The notes under the pieces: generated by a model
Seen by the model: only the letters and a program-made list of their open reading frames with translations
The model's database searches: none
What the model was told of the DNA's origin: nothing
Position numbers and translations under genes: made by a program
Part shown: one piece after another, positions 8,538-17,486 of the stretch
How the letters are laid out: each line of letters begins with the position of its first letter
How positions within the stretch are numbered: position 1 is the stretch's first letter
Virus record (IMG/VR): IMGVR_UViG_3300044617_000450
Location: 1 to 45,882 of that record
Direction: 5' to 3' (one strand)
DNA length: 45,882 bases
From: a virus

Positions 8538-9940
8538 TGAGTTACGAAATAGACAGAATAAAACAGATAAAGATCGTAGTAGAAAATGAAGCGACTCCTA
8601 CATTCTGTTTAGCAAAGTGGCATCATGTCACAATGTACCTACAATCAGGCGAGACACATAGTTGCTATCACCCTAGACCTCACAAGATTCCATTAGAAGA
8701 ACTTGTAGACAATCCTAGCGCACTACATAACACAAAAGAGAAAAAACTAGAGCGTAAGATGATGCTTGAGGGTAAAAGACCTGAAGGCTGTCAATATTGC
8801 TGGAACGTAGAAGACATGGGTCCTGATTATGTGAGTGATAGACATATCAGAAATGCCAGTATACACACTGAAGAACGTTTTGAACAATGTGCTAAAGGTA
8901 GCCATGAGCAAAACATCAATCCAGAATATCTAGAAATCAATTTCGGTAATGACTGTAATTTCAAGTGCGGTTACTGTCATCCTAAGTACAGCACAAGTTT
9001 CTATAACGAGATCAAGCAAAATGGCCCTGTGACTTCAGTAAAGAATCACCGTTGTGATATCGATTGGATGAAGTTATATCAGCGTGAAGAAGAAAATCCC
9101 TATGTTGATGCGTTCTGGAAATGGTGGCCCGAACTACGTAAGACATTAACGATCATGCGTATCACGGGCGGCGAACCAACAATGCACCGTAGTACATACC
9201 GAGTCATTGAAGAACTGGACAAAGATCCAGCACCATGGCTTGAGTTAAATGTTAATAGCAACCTTGGAACTAAGACTGCTTTAGTTGAGAAACTAGCAAG
9301 TTCTGTAAGGAAATTATGCGATGAAAATAAGATACGCAGTTTCAAGTTATTCTCAAGCATTGATACATGGGGCAATAGAGCCGAATATATCAGAACGGGA
9401 ATGGACATAGGATTGTGGGAGAAAAACCTACACACCTATCTCACATTGACCAATAGCCCTGTTACTTTCATGATCACATTCAACATTTTTAGCGTGACTA
9501 CATTTAAATCATTGCTTGAAAAGTTGTTAGAATGGCGCGGTATGTATGACTGGTATGATGATCCAGTCAATCCCCAACATCGTGTTAGATTTGATACTCC
9601 TTATCTACGCGAACCCCTCCAGTACGATATGAACATACTCCCTAAAGATGAGTTCATGCCGTACATGGAGGAATCTTTAAAGTTCATGGAAGAAAACGTA
9701 GACGACAAGTCCAGCAAGAAATTTAGTTCAATCGAATATGAAAAGTTCAAACGTGTAGTAGATTACATGCGTGAGACTTACTATAGCGAAGAAAAATTGA
9801 TTGAAGGTCGCAGAGATTTTTATAACTGGTTCAATGAACTAGACGAACGTAGAGACACAAATATGCTTGATGTATTTCCTGAAATGATGAATTTCTACAG
9901 ATTGTGTCAAGAAACAAATAGGCTCAATCCATTACCATGA
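8537..9940 (+). CDS. Radical SAM protein with N-terminal auxiliary Cys cluster (1 of 6)
   Basis: 467 residues. The radical SAM [4Fe-4S] motif is CNFKCGYC (C140, C144, C147), followed by the SAM-contacting TGGEPT motif (RITGGEPTMH). Before the barrel sits a second Cys group: C24, C43 and a CQYC pair at 85/88, matching the auxiliary-cluster pattern of the neighbouring paralogues although PW is replaced by KWHH and one Cys of the CC pair is lost. Enzymes of this type use SAM and an auxiliary cluster for peptide or small-molecule modification; the substrate is unknown. Its A of ATG is the last base of the previous stop codon, and it overlaps the next gene by 4 bases. Confidence 0.8.
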   Translation: MSYEIDRIKQIKIVVENEATPTFCLAKWHHVTMYLQSGETHSCYHPRPHKIPLEELVDNPSALHNTKEKKLERKMMLEGKRPEGCQYCWNVEDMGPDYVSDRHIRNASIHTEERFEQCAKGSHEQNINPEYLEINFGNDCNFKCGYCHPKYSTSFYNEIKQNGPVTSVKNHRCDIDWMKLYQREEENPYVDAFWKWWPELRKTLTIMRITGGEPTMHRSTYRVIEELDKDPAPWLELNVNSNLGTKTALVEKLASSVRKLCDENKIRSFKLFSSIDTWGNRAEYIRTGMDIGLWEKNLHTYLTLTNSPVTFMITFNIFSVTTFKSLLEKLLEWRGMYDWYDDPVNPQHRVRFDTPYLREPLQYDMNILPKDEFMPYMEESLKFMEENVDDKSSKKFSSIEYEKFKRVVDYMRETYYSEEKLIEGRRDFYNWFNELDERRDTNMLDVFPEMMNFYRLCQETNRLNPLP

Positions 9941-11172
9941 ATCTAACTACTGAACAAAAACAAGAACTATTAACTACAAACAAAAGTTTTTGTATGCTGC
10001 CGTGGATCAGTATGCATGTCACCCCTACGGGTGTAGCGACACCTTGTTGTATAGGTAATCAGATTCATCCAGTAGGTAATGCTAATCAGATGTCATTGAT
10101 GGAACTAGTCAATAGCGAAGCCATGAATGATTTAAGAAGAGACATGCTAGAGGGTACCAAGAACCCTATATGTAGCGCATGTCATAGACATGAAGAGCAA
10201 GGCATTTATAGTTTTAGACAGAACATCAACGAGATGTTTGGAAAATACACAGATGAGGTATTGTCTGCCACTGACATCACAGGTGAATTGGGTCAGTTCA
10301 AGATGCGCTATTTTGATCTACGATTGAATAATATATGTAACATGAAATGTCGTACATGTAACAGTCATTATAGCAGTCAATGGGAGAATGAAGATGCTAA
10401 ACAAGGAAGATCCCTGATCACTATACAAAAAGAGAATCGTAGCAAATATGTTGATGATATATTGACACACGTACAGCATATCGACATGGCTTATTTTGCT
10501 GGCGGAGAGCCATTGATCACAGAAGAGCATTATATAATGCTTGAAGAGATGATCAAGTTGGGTAGGACAGACATCAGACTTAGATACAATACTAACCTCA
10601 GTAATCTAAAATACAAAGATAAAGACCTACTTGATTTATGGAGACACTTTGATAAAAAGATAGAAGTCTATGCAAGCATAGATGATTTTGGAAAAAGAGC
10701 AGAATACATACGATCAGGTACTGTATGGGAACAGATAGAACAAAATTTTAGAAGAGTTAAAAGCGTACCCTATATAACTATGCAGATCAATAGTGTATTG
10801 AGTATTTTTAATTTCACTACGTTCGGTGAGTTTTATCATTACTTGTTGGATAACAAATTGTATGAACCCACAGATAGCGTGAACTACATATATAACATGA
10901 TCAGCCCGGTACATATTGCCGCATTAGCCTTACCCGTGCATTTGAAATTACAAGGCATAGAAGGCCTTGAAAGCGTGATAAGAAGAATGAATGATATGGG
11001 TTTTAAAAGAGAGCATATGCAAACATTAGTCGATGCTAAAAAATGGGTATTAGCAGAAAACACCTGGGATCAGCATAAAAAAGAATTTCAAGAAGAGACG
11101 AATAGATTAGACAATATACGTGAAGAAAAGTTCGCTGACGTATTTCCAGAATTAGCAGAGTTGATGGAATGA
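9937..11172 (+). CDS. Radical SAM protein with N-terminal auxiliary Cys cluster (2 of 6)
   Basis: 411 residues. The N-terminal cluster motif is complete: C19 in CMLPWISMHVTPTG, C37-C38 in TPCC, and C79/C82 in CSAC. The radical SAM triad is C134, C138, C141 (CNMKCRTC) and the GGE motif is AGGEPL. A GN motif follows the CC pair, as in SPASM/twitch auxiliary domains, but here the domain precedes the barrel rather than following it. The C-terminus (FADVFPELAELM) matches the ends of neighbouring paralogues (LLDIFPELKPLW, MLDVFPEMMNFY), a family signature of unknown meaning. Gene overlaps on both sides indicate coupled translation. Confidence 0.82.
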   Translation: MNLTTEQKQELLTTNKSFCMLPWISMHVTPTGVATPCCIGNQIHPVGNANQMSLMELVNSEAMNDLRRDMLEGTKNPICSACHRHEEQGIYSFRQNINEMFGKYTDEVLSATDITGELGQFKMRYFDLRLNNICNMKCRTCNSHYSSQWENEDAKQGRSLITIQKENRSKYVDDILTHVQHIDMAYFAGGEPLITEEHYIMLEEMIKLGRTDIRLRYNTNLSNLKYKDKDLLDLWRHFDKKIEVYASIDDFGKRAEYIRSGTVWEQIEQNFRRVKSVPYITMQINSVLSIFNFTTFGEFYHYLLDNKLYEPTDSVNYIYNMISPVHIAALALPVHLKLQGIEGLESVIRRMNDMGFKREHMQTLVDAKKWVLAENTWDQHKKEFQEETNRLDNIREEKFADVFPELAELME

Positions 11173-12380
11173 GAAAACCTATAGATAAAGATGTTGTATG
11201 CTTGATGCCGTGGATACACATGCATATATGGCCTAACGGCAACACTTTTCCCTGTTGCATGAGCGATAGCAATGAAGTGTTCGGCAACGTATACAAAGAG
11301 AACATCAATAAACTAATCAATAATGATAAGTTCAACGAGTTGCGTAGACAGATGTTGAACGGTGAAAAGCCCAAAGCATGTACACGCTGTTATGAACTAG
11401 AGACGAGCGCAGATAGTTGGACATTACGTAAGAACAGTTTAGTTAGTTTCGAGAAGCATATGGATCTGTTTGATAAGACAAACGAAGACGGGTCCATCGA
11501 TGATTACAAGATGTATTACATGGATATACGTTTCAGCAATTTGTGTAATATGAAATGCAGGACGTGCGGACCAGAACTAAGCAGTAGTTGGTATGAAGAT
11601 CAAGTAAAGATGCATCCAGACTACCCTAAGTCAAAGTTTATTGACTTGAAGAACAACCCATTCTTCATGGATGACTTATTGCCGCATTTGAACTATGTAG
11701 AAGAAGTTTACTTTGCGGGCGGTGAAGCACTGATAACACCACAGCACTACCAAGTACTTGACTATTGGCTAGAGAAGGGTAGAACAGATGTAAGATTACG
11801 CTACACCACTAACTTTAGCGCATTAAAGTTGAAAGACAAATCTATATTAGATTATTGGAAGATGTTCAAGGATGTGAGGGTGGCAGCAAGTTTAGATACG
11901 TATGGTGACAGAGCAGAGTATTCTCGCAGTGGTACAGATTGGGATCGCATCGTTAAGAACCGCAGACAGATGATCGAGAGTTGCCCTGACGTATATTTTG
12001 AGATCACTCCGACTGTTAGCGTGTTCAGCGTACATAGTTTGTTTGATTTTCATAGAACATGGGTGGAACAAGAATTGTTGAATATCGACAATATTCGTGT
12101 CAATATATTAACACATCCAAGATACTTTAGCATCACTATGCTTACACCTGAACAAAAACGAGAAGTGCATGAATTATATGACCGTTACATAAAATGGTTA
12201 GAAGATAATAGTGCGCAACCACAGACTATACACGCAGTAAAGGGTATAGTTGACTATATGGATAGCGCGAATCACATAGATTTAATACCTGAATTTAAAA
12301 ATGTGATAACTAAGATAGACATCTTAAGAGATGAATCTTTACTAGATATTTTTCCGGAGTTGAAGCCATTATGGACATAA
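11169..12380 (+). CDS. Radical SAM protein with N-terminal auxiliary Cys cluster (3 of 6)
   Basis: 403 residues, the closest paralogue of the preceding protein. It has C11 in CLMPWIHMHIWPNG, C29-C30, a CTRC pair near residue 75, the barrel triad C126, C130, C133 (CNMKCRTC) and AGGEAL in place of AGGEPT. A DIRFSNLCNMKC strand and a YFAGGEALITPQHY segment parallel YFAGGEPLITEEHY in the upstream gene, supporting recent duplication. The C-terminal LLDIFPELKPLW signature is present. No membrane segment. Reaction and substrate are unknown; auxiliary-cluster radical SAM enzymes commonly act on peptides or sugars. Confidence 0.82.
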   Translation: MRKPIDKDVVCLMPWIHMHIWPNGNTFPCCMSDSNEVFGNVYKENINKLINNDKFNELRRQMLNGEKPKACTRCYELETSADSWTLRKNSLVSFEKHMDLFDKTNEDGSIDDYKMYYMDIRFSNLCNMKCRTCGPELSSSWYEDQVKMHPDYPKSKFIDLKNNPFFMDDLLPHLNYVEEVYFAGGEALITPQHYQVLDYWLEKGRTDVRLRYTTNFSALKLKDKSILDYWKMFKDVRVAASLDTYGDRAEYSRSGTDWDRIVKNRRQMIESCPDVYFEITPTVSVFSVHSLFDFHRTWVEQELLNIDNIRVNILTHPRYFSITMLTPEQKREVHELYDRYIKWLEDNSAQPQTIHAVKGIVDYMDSANHIDLIPEFKNVITKIDILRDESLLDIFPELKPLWT

Positions 12381-13738
12381 ATCATGTCATCTACGCAGTA
12401 CCAAAAGTACCAGAAGACGTAAGCAGTGAGTTTAGAATCGACTGGCTTACTCAGAACCTACGTAGGTTCTGCATATTACCGTGGTTGAATCTTAACACGA
12501 ATCCCAATGGCAACGTCAAGTTATGCTGTTCTATCGCTATGGATCACTTTGTGCATAGAGATGGCGGCAGACCCTTCAATCTAGGATATGATGATATCGA
12601 AGAGATTTGGAATAGTTTCTACATGCAAAATGTCAGAAATTTGCATAGACAGAACAACGGCGCTATGGAGTGCGGTGACTGCTATAACATTGAAAAAGTA
12701 TCCGGTCACAGCCCTAGAAAGGGTCAGAATCTACTATGGACTGAGAGAAAGAAAAAAGATAGCGAATTAAGCGACTATCTGATCAATGTATCAAATGAGG
12801 AGTTGATGTCAAGCACAGATATACTTCCTTTAAGTCTAGAATTAAGATTGGGTAATCAATGTAATTTGAAATGCGTCACATGTTGGGGCATGAGCAGTTC
12901 ATTGATTCAAGAAGAACGCAAAGAGATGTTAAGTTCAGGATTATTATTGAAGAATAATCTAGGCTGGCTACATAATCGTTGGCAAGAAGAAACAGACAAC
13001 GTAGATCAAGCCGACGTTAAAGAATGGTATGAAACAGAAACATTTTATAACAACTTCAAAAAGATGGCTCCTAAACTACGTCGCCTATACACCACTGGTG
13101 GTGAGCCTACATTGATCAAAGCCAACTATCGAATGTTGGAAGAGTTGATCGAAGCAGGAAACACAGATTGTCGTATCGAATTCACTAGCAACATGACTAC
13201 ATGGAACCCCAAGTTCTATGAAGCGTTGAGCAAGTTTGAGAACGTAGAAATTCAGATGAGTATCGATGGCGTAGGCCCTGTAGCAGAATATATCAGATAT
13301 GGAACTGAATGGGAAAACGTAAAAGAAAACGTTTACAAGGTCGTACAGATGGCAAGCACACGCCCTAATTGGAGAGTAGTGACATATACTGTATTGCAAG
13401 CATTGAACTATCAATATATCACAGAGATATGGGCATTGCTAGGAGACGTAGCATTTGTGAATTGCAAGCGCATAGATTGGTGGCCTATCACATTGACTCA
13501 TCCTCCTTATCTTGGATTAAGCGTGATACCTGCGCATGAAAGAATCACCGCCATACCTAAGATACGTTCAGAAGCATTGAAGTATGAAAGCGGAAGTAAT
13601 TTCTTTACTATAGGTTCTGCTACGATTGATGCATTATGCGATAGCATCAGCAATGTACCTTATGACGAACACATGGCAAGACAGTATATCTCATATAGAA
13701 AATTCCTAGACTCTTTTAGGGCTTCAAAAAATGGATAA
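12371..13738 (+). CDS. Radical SAM protein with N-terminal auxiliary Cys cluster (4 of 6)
   Basis: 455 residues, slightly longer than the neighbours because of an N-terminal extension and an insertion around residues 175-215. Motifs: C34 in CILPWLNLNTNPNG, C52-C53, a CGDC pair near residue 99, the barrel triad C164, C168, C171 (CNLKCVTC) and TGGEPT. The SMDGVG-like SIDGVGPVAEYIRYGTEW segment parallels SIDDFGKRAEYIRSGTVW and SLDTYGDRAEYSRSGTDW in the other copies. It overlaps its neighbours by 8-10 bases. Function unknown, but every cluster-binding Cys expected of the family is present, so the enzyme should be active. Confidence 0.82.
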   Translation: MDINHVIYAVPKVPEDVSSEFRIDWLTQNLRRFCILPWLNLNTNPNGNVKLCCSIAMDHFVHRDGGRPFNLGYDDIEEIWNSFYMQNVRNLHRQNNGAMECGDCYNIEKVSGHSPRKGQNLLWTERKKKDSELSDYLINVSNEELMSSTDILPLSLELRLGNQCNLKCVTCWGMSSSLIQEERKEMLSSGLLLKNNLGWLHNRWQEETDNVDQADVKEWYETETFYNNFKKMAPKLRRLYTTGGEPTLIKANYRMLEELIEAGNTDCRIEFTSNMTTWNPKFYEALSKFENVEIQMSIDGVGPVAEYIRYGTEWENVKENVYKVVQMASTRPNWRVVTYTVLQALNYQYITEIWALLGDVAFVNCKRIDWWPITLTHPPYLGLSVIPAHERITAIPKIRSEALKYESGSNFFTIGSATIDALCDSISNVPYDEHMARQYISYRKFLDSFRASKNG

Positions 13739-14717
13739 ACTAATAGCAATTGAACCCATGTTTCATCCCTATGTGAACATCACATGGCAGGTGAATGATT
13801 TCTGTAATTATAAGTGCAAGTATTGCAATCCTGGCAACTGGGCCGGCATGAATCCCAAACGAGACAAGCCAGAAGACTTTGAAAAGATCAAAGAGAATCT
13901 AGATAAGATCATACGTCACTTTGAGTCAAAGGGTACTAAGGGATATAAATTTTACTTCAGCGGCGGAGAACCAACAGTATGGCCGCATCTGATACCATTG
14001 ATCAATTGGCTTAAGATTCGCATCGATGATCCTCATATTGGTATCAATACTAATTTAAGCCGTAGTACTGAATGGTGGAAGACACACTATCATTTGTTTC
14101 ATGATGTCGTGGCTAGTTTTCATATTGATTTCGCGAATCGCGAACGCTATCTTGAGAACCTTGTATTTTTACAAAATAAAGTAAACTATCTTTGTAGCCG
14201 CATGATGATGCAAGAAGATCGCTTCCAAGAGGTTGTTGATTTCGGTGAGAAAGTAAAGGCTACACTACAGAATTATAATGTAGAATGGGTACCGTTATTT
14301 GACGATATTAGTGTTGATGTAGGGCCGTGGAAGTACAGTGAAGAATGGATGTATGAGTTTTTCAAAACACACACGTTTGAATCACAGATCAAGATACACA
14401 AGCCAGACGGTAGTAAGTGGATGTGTGCAAGTAAAGAAGTCTATGAATCAGGAAATGAACAGTCATTGAATGGTAATCGTATCGTAGCAGAGCGCAGGAA
14501 TTTCTTTAGCGGCTGGGAGTGTAACGTAGACGAGTCATTGTTTATCAATAGTAAAGGTCATACCACTGCTGCAAGTTGTGGTCAAGGTCCTGTGTTGGGT
14601 AATATTTACGAAGAGATAGAACTCATGTCTAAACCAATAACATGCAAAAAGATGCAATGCACTTGTGGTACTGACATCATCATAACTAAACGAGCACCGG
14701 CGGAGCAAAATGCCTGA
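13731..14717 (+). CDS. Radical SAM protein with C-terminal SPASM-like Cys region (5 of 6)
   Basis: 328 residues and architecturally different from its neighbours. The radical SAM triad comes early (C25, C29, C32 in CNYKCKYC), followed by SGGEPT. The auxiliary Cys region is at the C-terminus: WECNVDESLFINSKG, SCGQGPVLGN and KKMQCTCG, spaced like a classical SPASM/twitch domain. In the flanking genes the equivalent C-(W)-PxG-CC-GN pattern precedes the barrel instead. The protein is thus the conventional-order relative in the array. It overlaps both neighbours by 8 bases. Substrate unknown. Confidence 0.8.
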   Translation: MDKLIAIEPMFHPYVNITWQVNDFCNYKCKYCNPGNWAGMNPKRDKPEDFEKIKENLDKIIRHFESKGTKGYKFYFSGGEPTVWPHLIPLINWLKIRIDDPHIGINTNLSRSTEWWKTHYHLFHDVVASFHIDFANRERYLENLVFLQNKVNYLCSRMMMQEDRFQEVVDFGEKVKATLQNYNVEWVPLFDDISVDVGPWKYSEEWMYEFFKTHTFESQIKIHKPDGSKWMCASKEVYESGNEQSLNGNRIVAERRNFFSGWECNVDESLFINSKGHTTAASCGQGPVLGNIYEEIELMSKPITCKKMQCTCGTDIIITKRAPAEQNA

Positions 14718-15969
14718 AAAAGATTTATATTGTTCACTAGCATTTAATTCTATAAGTTTCGGCCCACACGGCGGTAGCCGCCCATGCTGTGCGGTAGATA
14801 CTTATTTCTGGAAAGAAACTAACCATCAATTAGCAGACTACAAGAACTATCTTCCTACATGGTTCAATAACAAAGAGATGGTCAAGTTACGTCAAGACAT
14901 GCTTGACAACAAATGGAATCCTATCTGTAACCTATGTAAGATACGAGAAGATGTTGGGCAAGCAAGCACAAGACAGATTTTCAATCACACATTGAGTGAA
15001 GTAGAACAACGCACAGGTAAGTCCTGGCGCACTCCTACAGCAGAGATTACAGATTTCAGTAACATATTTCTATTAGATGTTACAACGGGAAATAAATGCA
15101 ACTCAGCATGTTTGATGTGCAACAGTTCTGCTAGTTCACTATGGGCTAAAGAACAACAAGATATCACGGGATATGCTTGGAACCACGCTAACTTGAATTG
15201 GTTCAGCGAAGAGAATATTGCACCGATACTAGATCAGTTGACTAACTTAAAAGCGATACAGTTCGCAGGCGGAGAGCCTACAATCAATGATGCTGTGATG
15301 TTCATGCTAAAACGACTGATAGATCAAGGTCGAAGCAAAGATATAACATTAGGATTTGTCACCAACCTCACAGGTATCAGTGATGAAATGCTTGAGATAT
15401 GGAATCAGTTTAGCACTAAGCATATTACTATCAGCATAGATGGTGTAGGTAAAGTTAATGAATATATACGCTATCCTTTTACGTGGAAGAAAGTAACTAA
15501 TCAGTTAGAGCAATTAAAGAAGATTGCTAAAGAGAAAGGTAATTACCATATAGGTCTTAGCCACACTATCACTTCATTGAATCTATGCACGTTCGATGAA
15601 TTAGTGAAGTGGTGGGAGACTCAAGTAGCAGACGAGGGTTCTGGAATACTCAAAGCATTACCCCATGTGCAATGTGTGAACAACCCTAGTTATTTTAATC
15701 CAGCATATGCACCAAAAGGATTGAAAGAAAAGACTGCTGTGATGCTTGACGAATTACAAGAATATTTGAAGACTGTTGACTTAGAAAGCAAATATCTACC
15801 TGCTATTGAAAATATCAGAACGAATGTCATCAATGCTAAAGTAGATGAAAAACTCAGAATGGCTCATTGGAAGCGCATGAAGAATTTCGTAGAGCCATTG
15901 GATAAGTACAGAGACAGAAACATCTTTGACTACTTACCATATATGAAGGAATTTTGGGTGTTCGAATGA
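14710..15969 (+). CDS. Radical SAM protein with N-terminal auxiliary Cys cluster (6 of 6)
   Basis: 419 residues. N-terminal cluster: C8 (CSLAFNSISFGPHGG), C26-C27 in RPCC, and CNLC near residues 74-77. Barrel triad: C130, C134, C137 (CNSACLMC), then AGGEPT. SIDGVGKVNEYIRYPFTW matches the paralogue segment in the other copies. The PW after the first Cys is changed to AF. The C-terminal DRNIFDYLPYMKEFW is a diverged version of the array's DxFPEL ending. Its last codons overlap the following SGNH gene in ATGA. It closes the six-gene radical SAM run. Confidence 0.8.
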   Translation: MPEKDLYCSLAFNSISFGPHGGSRPCCAVDTYFWKETNHQLADYKNYLPTWFNNKEMVKLRQDMLDNKWNPICNLCKIREDVGQASTRQIFNHTLSEVEQRTGKSWRTPTAEITDFSNIFLLDVTTGNKCNSACLMCNSSASSLWAKEQQDITGYAWNHANLNWFSEENIAPILDQLTNLKAIQFAGGEPTINDAVMFMLKRLIDQGRSKDITLGFVTNLTGISDEMLEIWNQFSTKHITISIDGVGKVNEYIRYPFTWKKVTNQLEQLKKIAKEKGNYHIGLSHTITSLNLCTFDELVKWWETQVADEGSGILKALPHVQCVNNPSYFNPAYAPKGLKEKTAVMLDELQEYLKTVDLESKYLPAIENIRTNVINAKVDEKLRMAHWKRMKNFVEPLDKYRDRNIFDYLPYMKEFWVFE

Positions 15970-16742
15970 AGTTAGTGGCTTTCGGAGATAGTTTTATACA
16001 GCCTAGCCCGCATAACGAAGAAGAAAAACTTTTTCGTAATCATTCTAATTATACAGAATGCTATGAGGGAATACTAGCAAGATATTATAATACAGTACCT
16101 AATTTCATGGGTGTACCAGGATCCGGCCCATGGAGTATGTTTATGAATTTTATACAGTACATGGAAACCGTTGATGACGAAGAATATCCGGACGTAGTTT
16201 TATTTGCTTGGTCAGAACCCAGCAGGTTATATCATAAAGAATATGTGATCAATAGTGGTCTAGCATCACAAGATAGAAGAAACTGGGATCAAGATAAAAT
16301 TGATACTATGGACGCTGCCTTAGATTATTATCGATGTTTGCTCGATACTAATAAAAATAATTATGACTTAAGAGCCTTGATGCTCTATACGGATGAGTTG
16401 ACTAAAAATTATCCTAACGTAAAATTCGTGCATATGTATTGTTGGTCTATCATAGAAGATATGTATTATGTAGGTTGGCACAATCATTATAGAGAAAAAA
16501 AATTAGATGAATTAGATTATGGTCATACGTTTAAGAACGGCGTACAGATAAGACCGCCGCTCATGTATCTAAGTATGTTAGATGAATGGCCAAGTGATCT
16601 TGCCAGAGATCCTAGAACTTGTCATCTATCTAAAAACATGCATATAATGTTAGGAAAAGCACTTAAAGAATGCATAAATGATTATGCGCCTGGCAAGATA
16701 GTTGATGTTGAACTGGGCTGGTTTCATAATGGTATAGGGTAA
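15966..16742 (+). CDS. SGNH/GDSL hydrolase-like protein, first tandem copy
   Basis: 258 residues. The ATG at 15966 overlaps the preceding stop (ATGA) and puts the family motif immediately at the N-terminus: MKLVAFGDSF, with Ser9 as likely nucleophile. GVPGSGPWSMFMNF would supply the oxyanion Gly, and a late DPRTCHLSKNM segment offers the catalytic Asp/His. This matches SGNH hydrolases that remove or transfer acyl groups on sugars. A further in-frame start at 15954 would add four residues and lacks support. It is 38-45% similar by eye to the next gene, a tandem duplicate. Acceptor unknown. Confidence 0.65.
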   Translation: MKLVAFGDSFIQPSPHNEEEKLFRNHSNYTECYEGILARYYNTVPNFMGVPGSGPWSMFMNFIQYMETVDDEEYPDVVLFAWSEPSRLYHKEYVINSGLASQDRRNWDQDKIDTMDAALDYYRCLLDTNKNNYDLRALMLYTDELTKNYPNVKFVHMYCWSIIEDMYYVGWHNHYREKKLDELDYGHTFKNGVQIRPPLMYLSMLDEWPSDLARDPRTCHLSKNMHIMLGKALKECINDYAPGKIVDVELGWFHNGIG

Positions 16743-16746
16743 GACA

Positions 16747-17481
16747 ATGAAGATAGTGGGTTTTGGAGATAGTTTTATATTAGGATTGGCGCCGAAGCAT
16801 AGTAAATTATCTCTAGCGTATCAAGGAATGATAGGAGAACATTATCGCTGGTGCACCGCGCCCCTTGAGTGCCATCCTGAATTCAGGGGAGTCAGTGGCA
16901 CTGGCCCTTGGAGTATGTTTTTTGATTTTTTGAATTACCCTGATAAAGAAAAAATAGATGTAGTCATCTTTGCGTGGTCTGAGATAAGCAGGTTATATCA
17001 CAAAAAATATCATATATGTAATTCAGTAGTTAGTTCTACTAAAAATCATGAAGATGACGAGTATATGGATGCAGTAGAGGCAGCAGGCAAATATTATCAG
17101 TATCTATTTGATCATGATCAGAAGAATCATGAACTTTCAGCATTGATGATGCTTGTGGATGAGATGTCTAGATCATACCCTAATACCAAATTTATACACC
17201 TTCCCTGCTTCTCTAAATACGATACTAGTACACACTGGGATCCTTTATATGATAAGATCAAACCAAATCAGATTGATTATTATCATAGATTTAAGCATGG
17301 TGCTGAGGTGCGTCCATGCTTGATGTATCTCAGTAAAAAAGACGGATGGCCTGATGACCTCTCTAAAGATACCAGAGAATGTCATATGACTCCTAAAATG
17401 AATAGATTACTAGCAGATGCTATAATCGATTGCATAGAAGACTATCATCCTGGAAAACTAGTTGAAATTGACATTGAGTAA
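16747..17481 (+). CDS. SGNH/GDSL hydrolase-like protein, second tandem copy
   Basis: 244 residues, clearly duplicated from the upstream gene: MKIVGFGDSF, SGTGPWSMFFDF, DVVIFAWSEISRLYHKKYH and DTRECHMTPKM align in order with the neighbour. Ser9 and the late His are kept, so both copies could be active. It follows the previous stop by 4 bases, preceded by a weak Shine-Dalgarno-like AGGGTAAG. In this setting, between radical SAM and glycosyltransferase genes, an acyl-ester hydrolase or acetyltransferase-type role on a glycan is plausible but not shown. Confidence 0.65.
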   Translation: MKIVGFGDSFILGLAPKHSKLSLAYQGMIGEHYRWCTAPLECHPEFRGVSGTGPWSMFFDFLNYPDKEKIDVVIFAWSEISRLYHKKYHICNSVVSSTKNHEDDEYMDAVEAAGKYYQYLFDHDQKNHELSALMMLVDEMSRSYPNTKFIHLPCFSKYDTSTHWDPLYDKIKPNQIDYYHRFKHGAEVRPCLMYLSKKDGWPDDLSKDTRECHMTPKMNRLLADAIIDCIEDYHPGKLVEIDIE

Positions 17482-17486
17482 TTATA

